Source: CAKSQF01 sp963628435
GTDB lineage: Bacteria; Bacillota; Clostridia; Oscillospirales; CAG-272
Length of the DNA stretch: 64,000 nt
NCBI GenBank assembly: GCA_963628435.1
Contig: CAVGEY010000001.1
Span: forward strand, 62,001-126,000
Direction of reading: 5' to 3'
Every line of letters starts with the position of its first letter. Position 1 is the stretch's first letter. The notes under the pieces are model-generated. The model was not told the DNA's origin. It ran no database searches and worked only from the letters and a program-made list of their open reading frames with translations. This document shows, piece by piece, positions 24,946-32,372 of this stretch. The translations under genes were made by a program, and so were the position numbers.

Positions 24946-25401
24946 ATGAAAATTATTGTGAAGAAGCCGGGGAAGCCGTATGAACTTTGTGAGGTATCCG
25001 GAATTTCGGAAATCAACAAGCTTGTCGGAAATGTGGACAGTGACGGAAACGGATACAATCACGGCGGATCGGATATACGGGAGCCGATTGGTAAGGATGT
25101 CGATATGTATGTAAAAGAAGATGCCGGATGGAATGCCGATTTCAGACCGAACTTATGGCATCCGAATGGGTTTGTAAAGTATTGCGGAACAGTTGCGTTT
25201 GCGGGATATGACGGCGACAGTTACGATGAATGCGGCGCCTGCTCTTTGACCGATGAGCAAATCGGGTATTGCGCGCAGTTTATTGAAGAAAACGAGATCG
25301 AGCGTGATTGGAAGAAAGATCCGGAACTATTAAAAAGAAAACTTGAAATGATGGCTCGTATATACGACGAAGACGGAAAATTAAAAAAAGAAGACCGATA
25401 A
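24946..25401 (+). CDS. DUF3846-like small protein
   Basis: 151 residues. The N-terminus MKIIVKKPGKPYELCEVSGISEINKLVG resembles the DUF3846 start, a domain common in mobile-element and gut Firmicutes proteins of unknown role. The middle has NGFVKYCGTVAFAGYDGDSYDECG, and the C-terminus is charged and helical. ATG 24946 is preferred to ATG 24934, because the latter abuts AAAGG while the AAAGGTAYGGT-N7-ATG layout recurs at other genes here. It sits between the GH92 remnant and the intact GH92 gene. Confidence 0.6.
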   Translation: MKIIVKKPGKPYELCEVSGISEINKLVGNVDSDGNGYNHGGSDIREPIGKDVDMYVKEDAGWNADFRPNLWHPNGFVKYCGTVAFAGYDGDSYDECGACSLTDEQIGYCAQFIEENEIERDWKKDPELLKRKLEMMARIYDEDGKLKKEDR

Positions 25402-25407
25402 TGCCGG

Positions 25408-25445
25408 AAAAGCCGTAAGCGGACGAAAATCCGCTTACGGCTTTT
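25408..25445. terminator. Bidirectional terminator
   Basis: AAAAGCCGTAAGCGGA and TCCGCTTACGGCTTTT form a perfect 16-bp stem with a 6-nt loop. It serves the DUF3846-like gene (+) and the GH92 gene (-). Confidence 0.88.
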
Positions 25446-25459
25446 GCTTTTATCGATTT

Positions 25460-27682
25460 TCAGGCGTCCTTTTCGGTCGAATAGGGAAGTTCGGCGTCCG
25501 AATAGCTTTCGGATACGCACTCATCGGTCATATCGAAAGTCAGTCTGCCGCCCGCCTTGATCTCGTCATGCTTTATGAATGTGCGGTGCAGCGGTCTGCC
25601 GTTATACGACATCGACCGAACATATATGCGCTCATCGCCGTTATTTTCGGCGTCGATTACGAAATCGGTCCCGGCATCCGTGTGAATCACGGCGTGTCTT
25701 ACCGCGGGCGAGCCGACGACATATTCGCCGACACCGGGGCAGACGGGGTAAAATCCGAGCGCACCGAACACATAGAAGCCCGCCATCGATCCGTTGTCCT
25801 CGTCGCCGGGATAGCCGTTGACACCCGAATTAAACAGTTCTTTTGTCGCGCGGCGCACCCAAAATGCCGTTTTTTCGGGTCTGCCCATACACGAGTAAAT
25901 GTAGGGTATATGGAATGACGGCTGATTTGAAAGTGCGCACTGACCGAAATCGACAGCCGCCATTTCCAGCATTTCGTGAATTTCTCCGCCGTATCCGTAG
26001 GTGTCGTAATACGGCTTTTCGGAGAAGAGATCGTCCATCTTTCCGACAAGTTTTTCTCTGCCGCCCATAAGTTTCGCGAGCCCGAGAAAATCATGATATA
26101 CGGCAAACGAGTTCTGCCATGCCGATCCCTCGGTATAATCGCCGCCCCACTGAAAACTGTTCCAGTCGGAACGCATTTCGCCTTTTTCGTTTTTCGCGCG
26201 CATAAATCCGACATCGTTGTCCCAGATGTTTTTATAGTTTTCGGCGGTTTTCATCAGAAATTCGTAATTTTCGCTGTCGCCGAGAGCTTTTGCCATCTGC
26301 GCCACGCAGAAATTGCCGTAGGCGTAATCGAGAGTTTTGTTGACGCTTTCGTGATAGTTCGAGCTTACATATCCGAGAGAGTTGAACGAATCTATTCCGT
26401 CTCTGCCGTATTCGGCTGTCGGCGAGGGGTAGAGAACATGTTTCATTGTGCTCTTATACATTCTGCCGATAAGACCGCGCTCTTTTACGACGCCTTTCGC
26501 CACGGCATCGCCGAAAACGGCGTCAATCGCCGTTCCGGGCATACAGTTGACCGCTCCCGGAGACATCCAGCGCGGCAGCCAGCCCGCCTCGTCAAAGAAA
26601 TTGCAGAAGGCGGCGCACATATCGGCATATTCGTCCGACATGATAATCGAATAGAGCGGATAAACCGTTTTGTATGTGTCCCAGAATCCGTTGTCGGTAT
26701 ACATCGGGCCTTCGCATACCCTTCCGAGCGCGGGGCTGTAATGAATCTGTCTGCCCTCGCGGTCGAATTCGTGGAAAATACGCGGGAAGAGCATCATGCG
26801 GTAAAGGCAGGAGTAGAATGTGCGCATTACCTCCTCGTCGGCATCGATTTCGATTTTCGAGAGATGTCTTTCCCAGTCTGCCTTTGCGTCGGCAAGAATC
26901 GTGTCGATGTTCTTTCCGAGCAGTTCGTTTCCGAGATTCGTCTCTGCCTGTTCGGCAGATACAAAAGATGTCGCAAGACGGGCGTTTACGATATTCGGTC
27001 TGCCCGCGAATGCGAGATTCAGGCAGATATGTCTGCCGATGTTTTCGGCGGTAACGGCGAGCGCTTCTCCGCCCGGAGCCTTGACAACCGATTTCGACAT
27101 ATCGAAATCGGTGTCGAATTCGATGACATAATACATCGCGAACTGCGGTTTGCACGGCCATGTGTGACTGCGTGTATAGCCGACGATTCTGCGCTTTTCG
27201 GGCAGAATATGAATTTTACATTCGGCATCGCGGTTTGTCAGCACAAAACGCCGTGTGGCGTCGATATCGTCCCAACTTAATGAAAAAGCGGCGCCGCGAA
27301 TCGTCGGCACAAGCCGTATCGAGGCGCGGTGAACCATAAGCCGCAAATCGATTTCACAGGGATTGCAGACCGTGCGGCGCAGAGTATAGCCGCTGCGCTG
27401 CCGTCCGTCGATTTCGGCGCCGTTCCCGTCACCCGATGACGGAGCTATGGTGAATGTCGCGTAGTCCGAAATCCAGGGGCTCGGCGCGTGTGTGAGCCGT
27501 ATTCCGGTTGTGAAGCTGTCGTTCGGATTGAAAAAGAGGGTGTGCGAATGTCCGCGCGTTTCGACGGCAAAAGCGTTCATGCCGAACGGGCGTGCGCAGA
27601 GCGGCAGCAGATTACCGTGTGAAAATTCGGGGGTGGAATTTGTTCCCTGAAGTATGTTGACATAGGGCAGATATTCTTTCAT
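25460..27682 (-). CDS. GH92-family alpha-mannosidase
   Basis: 740 residues, near normal GH92 length, without a signal peptide. Beta-sandwich N-terminal part, then the (alpha/alpha)6 catalytic part with GFWDTYKTVYPLYSI, EAGWLPRWMSPG, YTEGSAWQNSF and the signature PGDEDNGSMAGFYVFGALGFYPVCPG, which carries the catalytic-base acidic residues. GH92 enzymes are Ca2+-dependent exo-alpha-mannosidases. It is third in an operon after D-lyxose/mannose isomerase and a lipoprotein, so mannose released here could be isomerised to fructose. GGAGG is 6 nt before the ATG. Confidence 0.92.
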   Translation of the reverse strand: MKEYLPYVNILQGTNSTPEFSHGNLLPLCARPFGMNAFAVETRGHSHTLFFNPNDSFTTGIRLTHAPSPWISDYATFTIAPSSGDGNGAEIDGRQRSGYTLRRTVCNPCEIDLRLMVHRASIRLVPTIRGAAFSLSWDDIDATRRFVLTNRDAECKIHILPEKRRIVGYTRSHTWPCKPQFAMYYVIEFDTDFDMSKSVVKAPGGEALAVTAENIGRHICLNLAFAGRPNIVNARLATSFVSAEQAETNLGNELLGKNIDTILADAKADWERHLSKIEIDADEEVMRTFYSCLYRMMLFPRIFHEFDREGRQIHYSPALGRVCEGPMYTDNGFWDTYKTVYPLYSIIMSDEYADMCAAFCNFFDEAGWLPRWMSPGAVNCMPGTAIDAVFGDAVAKGVVKERGLIGRMYKSTMKHVLYPSPTAEYGRDGIDSFNSLGYVSSNYHESVNKTLDYAYGNFCVAQMAKALGDSENYEFLMKTAENYKNIWDNDVGFMRAKNEKGEMRSDWNSFQWGGDYTEGSAWQNSFAVYHDFLGLAKLMGGREKLVGKMDDLFSEKPYYDTYGYGGEIHEMLEMAAVDFGQCALSNQPSFHIPYIYSCMGRPEKTAFWVRRATKELFNSGVNGYPGDEDNGSMAGFYVFGALGFYPVCPGVGEYVVGSPAVRHAVIHTDAGTDFVIDAENNGDERIYVRSMSYNGRPLHRTFIKHDEIKAGGRLTFDMTDECVSESYSDAELPYSTEKDA

Positions 27683-27784
27683 GAGAGCCTCCGATGCCGC
27701 CTGTCCGACGGCATATTTTCGATATGCCGCCGGGCGGCGGAAAAAATTATCGTATAGTCGGGAATGAATTGCGGTTTGCGTGAT

Positions 27785-29257
27785 TTATTCGGACACGATG
27801 TTGAAAAGTTCGTTTATGTCGAAATTTCCTTTAAGGCGGTAGAGCTTTCCCTCACCCACGTTAAACGAATCGGTGAATTTTCCGTCTGTGATATTCATCG
27901 AAACATATTCGCCTGTCAGCGGATCGAGATATTCGATTGCCTCTACTCCGCAGGAGGAGTCGATTACGAACTCGGTGTTCTTTGATTTTCTTGTCGTCGA
28001 GTTGTTGAAAATCATAATATACGGATCCGAGCCGTCTTTGGCAACCATGCAGCTGATAATCATATCGGGATTTTTCGACGGAGTGATGAAGAATCGGTCG
28101 GGCAGATATTCCACGCCGCTTACCTTTGTTGTTGTGTGATAGGCGTGGACAGCGTCGAGATTCATCAGCGCGTCCGACAGACCGCGTATCTCCCAGTTAA
28201 GCTCGCTCCATTTTGCGTACAGCTTGGGGTTGCGTATATTGCCGTCACGGTAGATAAGACAGTTGCGGAATCCCTCTCCCTCGGTGTCCGAGCCTCCGGG
28301 GCAGACGAGATTGAACCAGGAGAGCGCTTTGAATCCGTAGGCGAGATAGGCGTAGACATTCCAGCGCATTTCGTTTATGTTCGGCATGCGCATTCCGTTC
28401 CATGCGGTCGACTGCGGAAACGCGTGAGTTTTAAGTTTGCCGTTCGCATAGGCAACCGAGCGGATGATCTCCATATCGGAGAAAATCGTGTACGCGACTT
28501 CGCTGTCGCCTCTGAACGGATAATAGTCGTGCGACAGATAATCTATGTTTTCGGCGCCGACCGATTCGACATAATGCTCCACATAATGGCGGTAGCTTCC
28601 GCCGCGTGCTCCCTCATTCACATAGCTCGGGAAAAGATTCGTGAACGGGTATCGTTCGGGATCCGCCTCACGATAGGCGCGCGTAAGCGCCGCTACCTCT
28701 TCGAGCTGCGAGTCCCACGGCTCGTCGATTAAGTGATATCCGATGCAGTGCGCCTTCCCCGCGGCGTTCTTTACCGCGGTTTCGAGATAATTTTTGTCGG
28801 TAGACGAGTTTACGTGATAGAGCATATTGCGCTTGGCGTACTGCTCCTCGACATAGTCCCAGAGTCCGTCCTCATAGGCGATCGGTGAACCGAAATTGTA
28901 GGGGAACAGGCTGAAATTCAGCCCCGCCTCCGCCATTCTGTCGAGCTGATACTCATAGCTTTGAATATCGAAAGAATAGAATGTAACCCATGAGCCGATG
29001 AGCAGGCTGTTATCGGTTACTTCGGTGTTTTTCAGCTTTTCACGATATGCCTTTTTCTTCATTTCGTATTCCTCACTTTCGGCGGTCGCATCGCCGTTTT
29101 TGTTTTCGGCATTGTCGGTCGTGACGGCGGCTGTTGTTTTCGCCGTCCCGGATGTCGACACACCCTTTTCGGTCGGCGCGCATGCGCATATCAATAGAGT
29201 CGGGCTTGTCAGTGCCAGAAGCAGCAGCGCCGAAATTATCCGTTTGAAGATGTTCAT
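27785..29257 (-). CDS. Lipoprotein with a glycoside-hydrolase-like TIM barrel
   Basis: 490 residues. A lipoprotein signal ends at LLICACAP, followed by a Thr/Ala/Asn-rich linker (about residues 30-65) and a probable TIM barrel. YHLIDEPWD has the Glu position expected of a clan GH-A acid/base, and YLSHDYYPFRG and KTHAFPQSTAWNG follow. A C-terminal beta domain ends the protein. I cannot assign a GH family; GH42-like or GH5-like relatives are possible. The ATG at 29257 follows GGGGAG; an ATG at 29275 overlaps the previous gene. It lies 14 nt after the isomerase gene. Confidence 0.65.
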   Translation of the reverse strand: MNIFKRIISALLLLALTSPTLLICACAPTEKGVSTSGTAKTTAAVTTDNAENKNGDATAESEEYEMKKKAYREKLKNTEVTDNSLLIGSWVTFYSFDIQSYEYQLDRMAEAGLNFSLFPYNFGSPIAYEDGLWDYVEEQYAKRNMLYHVNSSTDKNYLETAVKNAAGKAHCIGYHLIDEPWDSQLEEVAALTRAYREADPERYPFTNLFPSYVNEGARGGSYRHYVEHYVESVGAENIDYLSHDYYPFRGDSEVAYTIFSDMEIIRSVAYANGKLKTHAFPQSTAWNGMRMPNINEMRWNVYAYLAYGFKALSWFNLVCPGGSDTEGEGFRNCLIYRDGNIRNPKLYAKWSELNWEIRGLSDALMNLDAVHAYHTTTKVSGVEYLPDRFFITPSKNPDMIISCMVAKDGSDPYIMIFNNSTTRKSKNTEFVIDSSCGVEAIEYLDPLTGEYVSMNITDGKFTDSFNVGEGKLYRLKGNFDINELFNIVSE

Positions 29258-29271
29258 TTCGGCATCTCCCC

Positions 29272-29958
29272 TCACATTCTGTCGATTTTGTCGTATTCGT
29301 TGCAGAGCGGATGCAGAATCGGCTCGTCCTCCTCAATGTCGGCAAAACGGCTTGTCGGTTCCATCCAGTAGTTGTCGGTGTTGTCGTCATTGACCTTCGA
29401 AACCTCGCCGACGATTACGTCGCCCGATCCCGGCTTCGGCCCGAATATGTGTCCGATATAGGGAGTCAGGCTGATGCTGTTGCCGGGCAGAATTTCGATT
29501 TCCTCACCCGGTTTAACGATATGTTTTACGCCGTCCATATAGACAACGACATCGGTGTCGAGCTCGCGCCCGTCCTCGCCCGCGTTCCAGAGATATACCG
29601 AAAGAACGCCGCCGACACGGTTGATGATGTCCTCCGATTTGTATACATGATAATGTTTGGGCAGGCGCTGTCCGTCTTTCATGAGAATCAGCTTTTCGCA
29701 ATAGGGAACGCCGACCGTCGGATCGTTTACGAGTCCGTTTCTCAGCGTGTAGAGAACCGAGCCGATGCGGTCGAAATCGCCGCTTCCGTAGTCGGTGATG
29801 TCCCAGCCGGTCATAACCTTGCGGATTGTGTCGATTCTGTCTTTGTTTTTCTTCCAGTCTTCCATGCTCCAGTTTGCGGCATCCGGCAGATGTATGTTCG
29901 CCTTTTCAAGAAGGTCTTTTGACCAAACGATTGCGGCATTGATTTCGGATCTTTTCAT
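29272..29958 (-). CDS. D-lyxose isomerase (D-lyxose/D-mannose ketol-isomerase)
   Basis: 228-residue cupin enzyme that interconverts D-lyxose and D-xylulose, and D-mannose and D-fructose. Metal ligands appear as KHYHVYKSEDII (His102, His104, Glu109) and a later His in LTPYIGHIFGP. The C-terminal EPTSRFADIEEDEP is characteristic. First gene of the operon with a glycosidase-like lipoprotein and the GH92 mannosidase, which argues that mannose is its working substrate. Confidence 0.9.
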   Translation of the reverse strand: MKRSEINAAIVWSKDLLEKANIHLPDAANWSMEDWKKNKDRIDTIRKVMTGWDITDYGSGDFDRIGSVLYTLRNGLVNDPTVGVPYCEKLILMKDGQRLPKHYHVYKSEDIINRVGGVLSVYLWNAGEDGRELDTDVVVYMDGVKHIVKPGEEIEILPGNSISLTPYIGHIFGPKPGSGDVIVGEVSKVNDDNTDNYWMEPTSRFADIEEDEPILHPLCNEYDKIDRM

Positions 29959-30015
29959 GATTTTTCCTCCTGCGGTATTGTGTATGTTTTATTCTGAAAT
30001 GTGCATTCCGTACAA

Positions 30016-30045
30016 ATTATATCATTAAAGGCGAACGACTGTCAA
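30016..30045 (-). promoter_or_regulatory. Promoter of the mannose operon
   Basis: Minus strand: perfect TTGACA (30040-30045), 18 bp, perfect TATAAT (30016-30021), 58 nt before the isomerase gene. Confidence 0.75.
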
Positions 30046-30096
30046 TATAACTCACAATAAATTCCGGCTTTTTCCGATTTTTTTCGGGAAATTATA

Positions 30097-30125
30097 TTGT
30101 AATTGCGGGCGGGATGTGGTAAAAT
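30097..30125 (+). promoter_or_regulatory. Promoter of the MBL-fold hydrolase gene
   Basis: TTGTAA (30097-30102), 17 bp, TAAAAT (30120-30125). Divergent from the mannose operon promoter. Confidence 0.55.
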
Positions 30126-30176
30126 ACCGAAAAGATCGAACGGTAAAATCCGCGAATCGGGGAGAAAGACAAAATC

Positions 30177-31031
30177 ATGAATATCAAAAAGAAATCGAGC
30201 CTTATTCAGCTCTGCACGGAGGCATCCGAAAAAGACGAGTGCTTTACAAAAGGCGTCTGGCCCGCGGCGGGAATGGGATATGTTTTCGTAACCGAAAACG
30301 GCCGCCTGCTGGTTATCGACGGAGGACAGACAAGACTCGACGCCGAACGGCTGATTGAAACTCTGCGCGAAAAGGGCGGGGAAAGACCGACCGTCGATCT
30401 CTGGATTATCACTCACGCTCATGACGATCACTATACCGCGCTCGAAATAATTCTTTCGGACAAAGAACTGCGCGGTATGATCGAGATAAAGAAAATCTGC
30501 GCGCAGGCGGACATTCCGGTTAAATTTCCCGAAAACGATCTTAAACATATCGACAACATACGTTCGATATGCGGCTGCGGGTTCGTAGAACCGCATAAAG
30601 GCGATATTTTCGGGATTGACAATCTGTCGGTGCGCATTTTCCACACATGGGAGAACGATCCGAAACTCGAGGCTGTTACCACGCACAACCGCCTGTCGAT
30701 GATTTTCACGGTAACAAACGGTCGAAACGGCAAAAGAGCGATGTTTGTCGGCGACTCGACATCGGTCGGCCCGTCGGTTGTCAGAGACAGTGCCGATCCC
30801 GCTCTTCTGAAAAGCGATTTTCTCCAGCTTGCCCATCACGGGCTTGACGGCGGCGACATCGGATTTTACCGCATGGTTGCGCCCGAAACGGTGCTTATCC
30901 CGTGTTCGCTCGGCGGATCGAAATTCATAAAATGTCCGGAGACCGCCTGCAACTATGCCAACAGATATATAAGCGACAGAGCGCTCAGCGTAATCTGCGC
31001 ACATCTCGGAAAGGTCGAACTCGATTTCTGA
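30177..31031 (+). CDS. MBL-fold metallohydrolase
   Basis: 284 residues. The metal motif ITHAHDDHYTALE (HxHxDH) follows a LLVIDGGQTRLD strand. A second metal site is suggested by MFVGDSTS, and LAHHGLDGGD resembles the AHHG motif of ComEC-type and related competence hydrolases. No signal peptide or TM segment. The substrate is unknown. GGGGAGAAAG precedes the ATG. Confidence 0.75.
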   Translation: MNIKKKSSLIQLCTEASEKDECFTKGVWPAAGMGYVFVTENGRLLVIDGGQTRLDAERLIETLREKGGERPTVDLWIITHAHDDHYTALEIILSDKELRGMIEIKKICAQADIPVKFPENDLKHIDNIRSICGCGFVEPHKGDIFGIDNLSVRIFHTWENDPKLEAVTTHNRLSMIFTVTNGRNGKRAMFVGDSTSVGPSVVRDSADPALLKSDFLQLAHHGLDGGDIGFYRMVAPETVLIPCSLGGSKFIKCPETACNYANRYISDRALSVICAHLGKVELDF

Positions 31032-31118
31032 AAATCCGCACCCGGTTACGGTCCGGCGAAATACGCGGTATAATGAGGTCGAACAAATAAAATTATATAT
31101 TATATAAGGAGATATTTT

Positions 31119-31445
31119 ATGAAACTCGAAGAACTCTTCAAAAAGGTGATAAATGACGAAAAGCTGCGCAAACTATACAAATCGGCGGTAAAAGAGGGCA
31201 AGCTTTCCGAATTTCTCTCGTCAAACGGATGCAGCGCGACCATTGCCGAAGTCAAAAAATTTCTCGAAAGCAAAAAAGATATTTCGGACGAACTTAAAAA
31301 GATTGTGGGCGGAAACTGCGATTTGAAAGACTTAATCGGAAATTCGTCCGACAAGCTGACCGACGTGCTTGAAAAAATCGGCGGCAATGATAAAGACGAT
31401 GACTCGGACATAAAGAAGATTATCTCGGGTATTCGCTTTAAGTAA
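31119..31445 (+). CDS. Nif11-like protein with double-glycine motif (possible RiPP precursor)
   Basis: 108 residues. The first 65 resemble a Nif11-type leader: LEELFKKVINDEKLRKL, a Gly-Cys turn (SSNGCSATIAEVKKFL) and DISDELKKIVGG ending at Gly64-Gly65, the position a C39 peptidase would cut. The last 43 residues are highly charged, with a second GG at 88-89, and do not look like a classic bacteriocin core. AAGGAG precedes the ATG. It converges with a NHLM-type export operon ending 80 nt away. It could equally be a small helical protein with no export role. Confidence 0.45.
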   Translation: MKLEELFKKVINDEKLRKLYKSAVKEGKLSEFLSSNGCSATIAEVKKFLESKKDISDELKKIVGGNCDLKDLIGNSSDKLTDVLEKIGGNDKDDDSDIKKIISGIRFK

Positions 31446-31469
31446 AAACGGATAACAAAAGAAAAAACG

Positions 31470-31504
31470 AAATCGCTCTGCGGAAAATCCGCAGGGCGAT
31501 TTTG
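31470..31504. terminator. Bidirectional terminator
   Basis: AAATCGCTCTGCGGA / TCCGCAGGGCGATTT (one mismatch) with an AAA loop, between the Nif11-like gene and the response regulator gene. Confidence 0.75.
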
Positions 31505-31524
31505 CATATTATATTGCGTTCTGC

Positions 31525-32331
31525 CTATTTTCTGACATGTTCGTTGTCAAGATGCCAGAGCCATGCGTTGCGGTCTTCCGCCCATGAATATTTGCGCATG
31601 AACTCGCCGCTGTATTTGATGAGCGGCGCCGTTTCTCCCGCGAGGATGCGGTAGAGGTCGCAGTCGACCAGCTTTGTGTCGATATAGCGGCGCTTGCCGT
31701 CCGATACGAGAATATCCGAAATTCCCCACGCTTTCAGCGCTTCGATAAGGCGGCTCGCCGTCGTTCTGTAAAGAGCCGTGGTCGAATCGTCACTCGCACG
31801 GTCGGGCCAGAGATAAGCGATTGCCTCGCCCGATGTCAGCCCCGCGTCCCCCTGATTCACAAGCAGAGCCAGCAGCTCCTCCACTTTCGGTCTGCTGAAA
31901 ATCGCCACCTTGCCTTTTATCTTTACCACGAAATCGGGGATTGTTTCGATTACGACATCTATGCGGTTTTTCGGCTGCATACGCAGCGCCTTATCGAATT
32001 CCTTACGAAGCGCTGCGGTCGAATAGGGCTTGAGCAGATAGCCGACGGCATCGAGCGTGAACGCACTCATCGCGAATTCGGGACTGTCGGATACGAAAAT
32101 TATGCGGATGCTTTCGTCAATCTGCATAAGCTCCTCGATGAGATAAAGACCGCCGCAGTCGACGCTGTTTATGTTGATGAATGCTATATCGGTTTTGTTC
32201 TCTTTCACATATTCCGTCGTTTCGTCTGCCGACGAAAAGAGCATCAGACTGTCGATTTCGGGAAAGTTTCTTGCCGCGTGCCTGAACTCTTCAAGCCACG
32301 AGCGGTCGGTGTCGGTATAGATTACCCGCAT
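31525..32331 (-). CDS. Atypical response regulator with winged-helix output domain
   Basis: 268 residues. A receiver domain (about 1-120) is followed by a winged-helix-like domain (about 140-225, GLTSGEAIAYLWP...ALYRTTASRLIEAL). The phospho-acceptor position reads AFININ instead of the usual LLDIN, so Asp is replaced by Asn53; the acidic TDTD at the start and the later Ser/Lys (SDSPEF, YLLKPY) remain. Phosphorylation-independent action is likely. No histidine kinase is nearby. It is the last gene of the export operon (HlyD, PCAT, ABC, regulator). Confidence 0.8.
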   Translation of the reverse strand: MRVIYTDTDRSWLEEFRHAARNFPEIDSLMLFSSADETTEYVKENKTDIAFININSVDCGGLYLIEELMQIDESIRIIFVSDSPEFAMSAFTLDAVGYLLKPYSTAALRKEFDKALRMQPKNRIDVVIETIPDFVVKIKGKVAIFSRPKVEELLALLVNQGDAGLTSGEAIAYLWPDRASDDSTTALYRTTASRLIEALKAWGISDILVSDGKRRYIDTKLVDCDLYRILAGETAPLIKYSGEFMRKYSWAEDRNAWLWHLDNEHVRK

Positions 32332-32372
32332 ATTTTACCTCACTTTTTCTGTCCCGCCGGAAGCGGCTGCCG

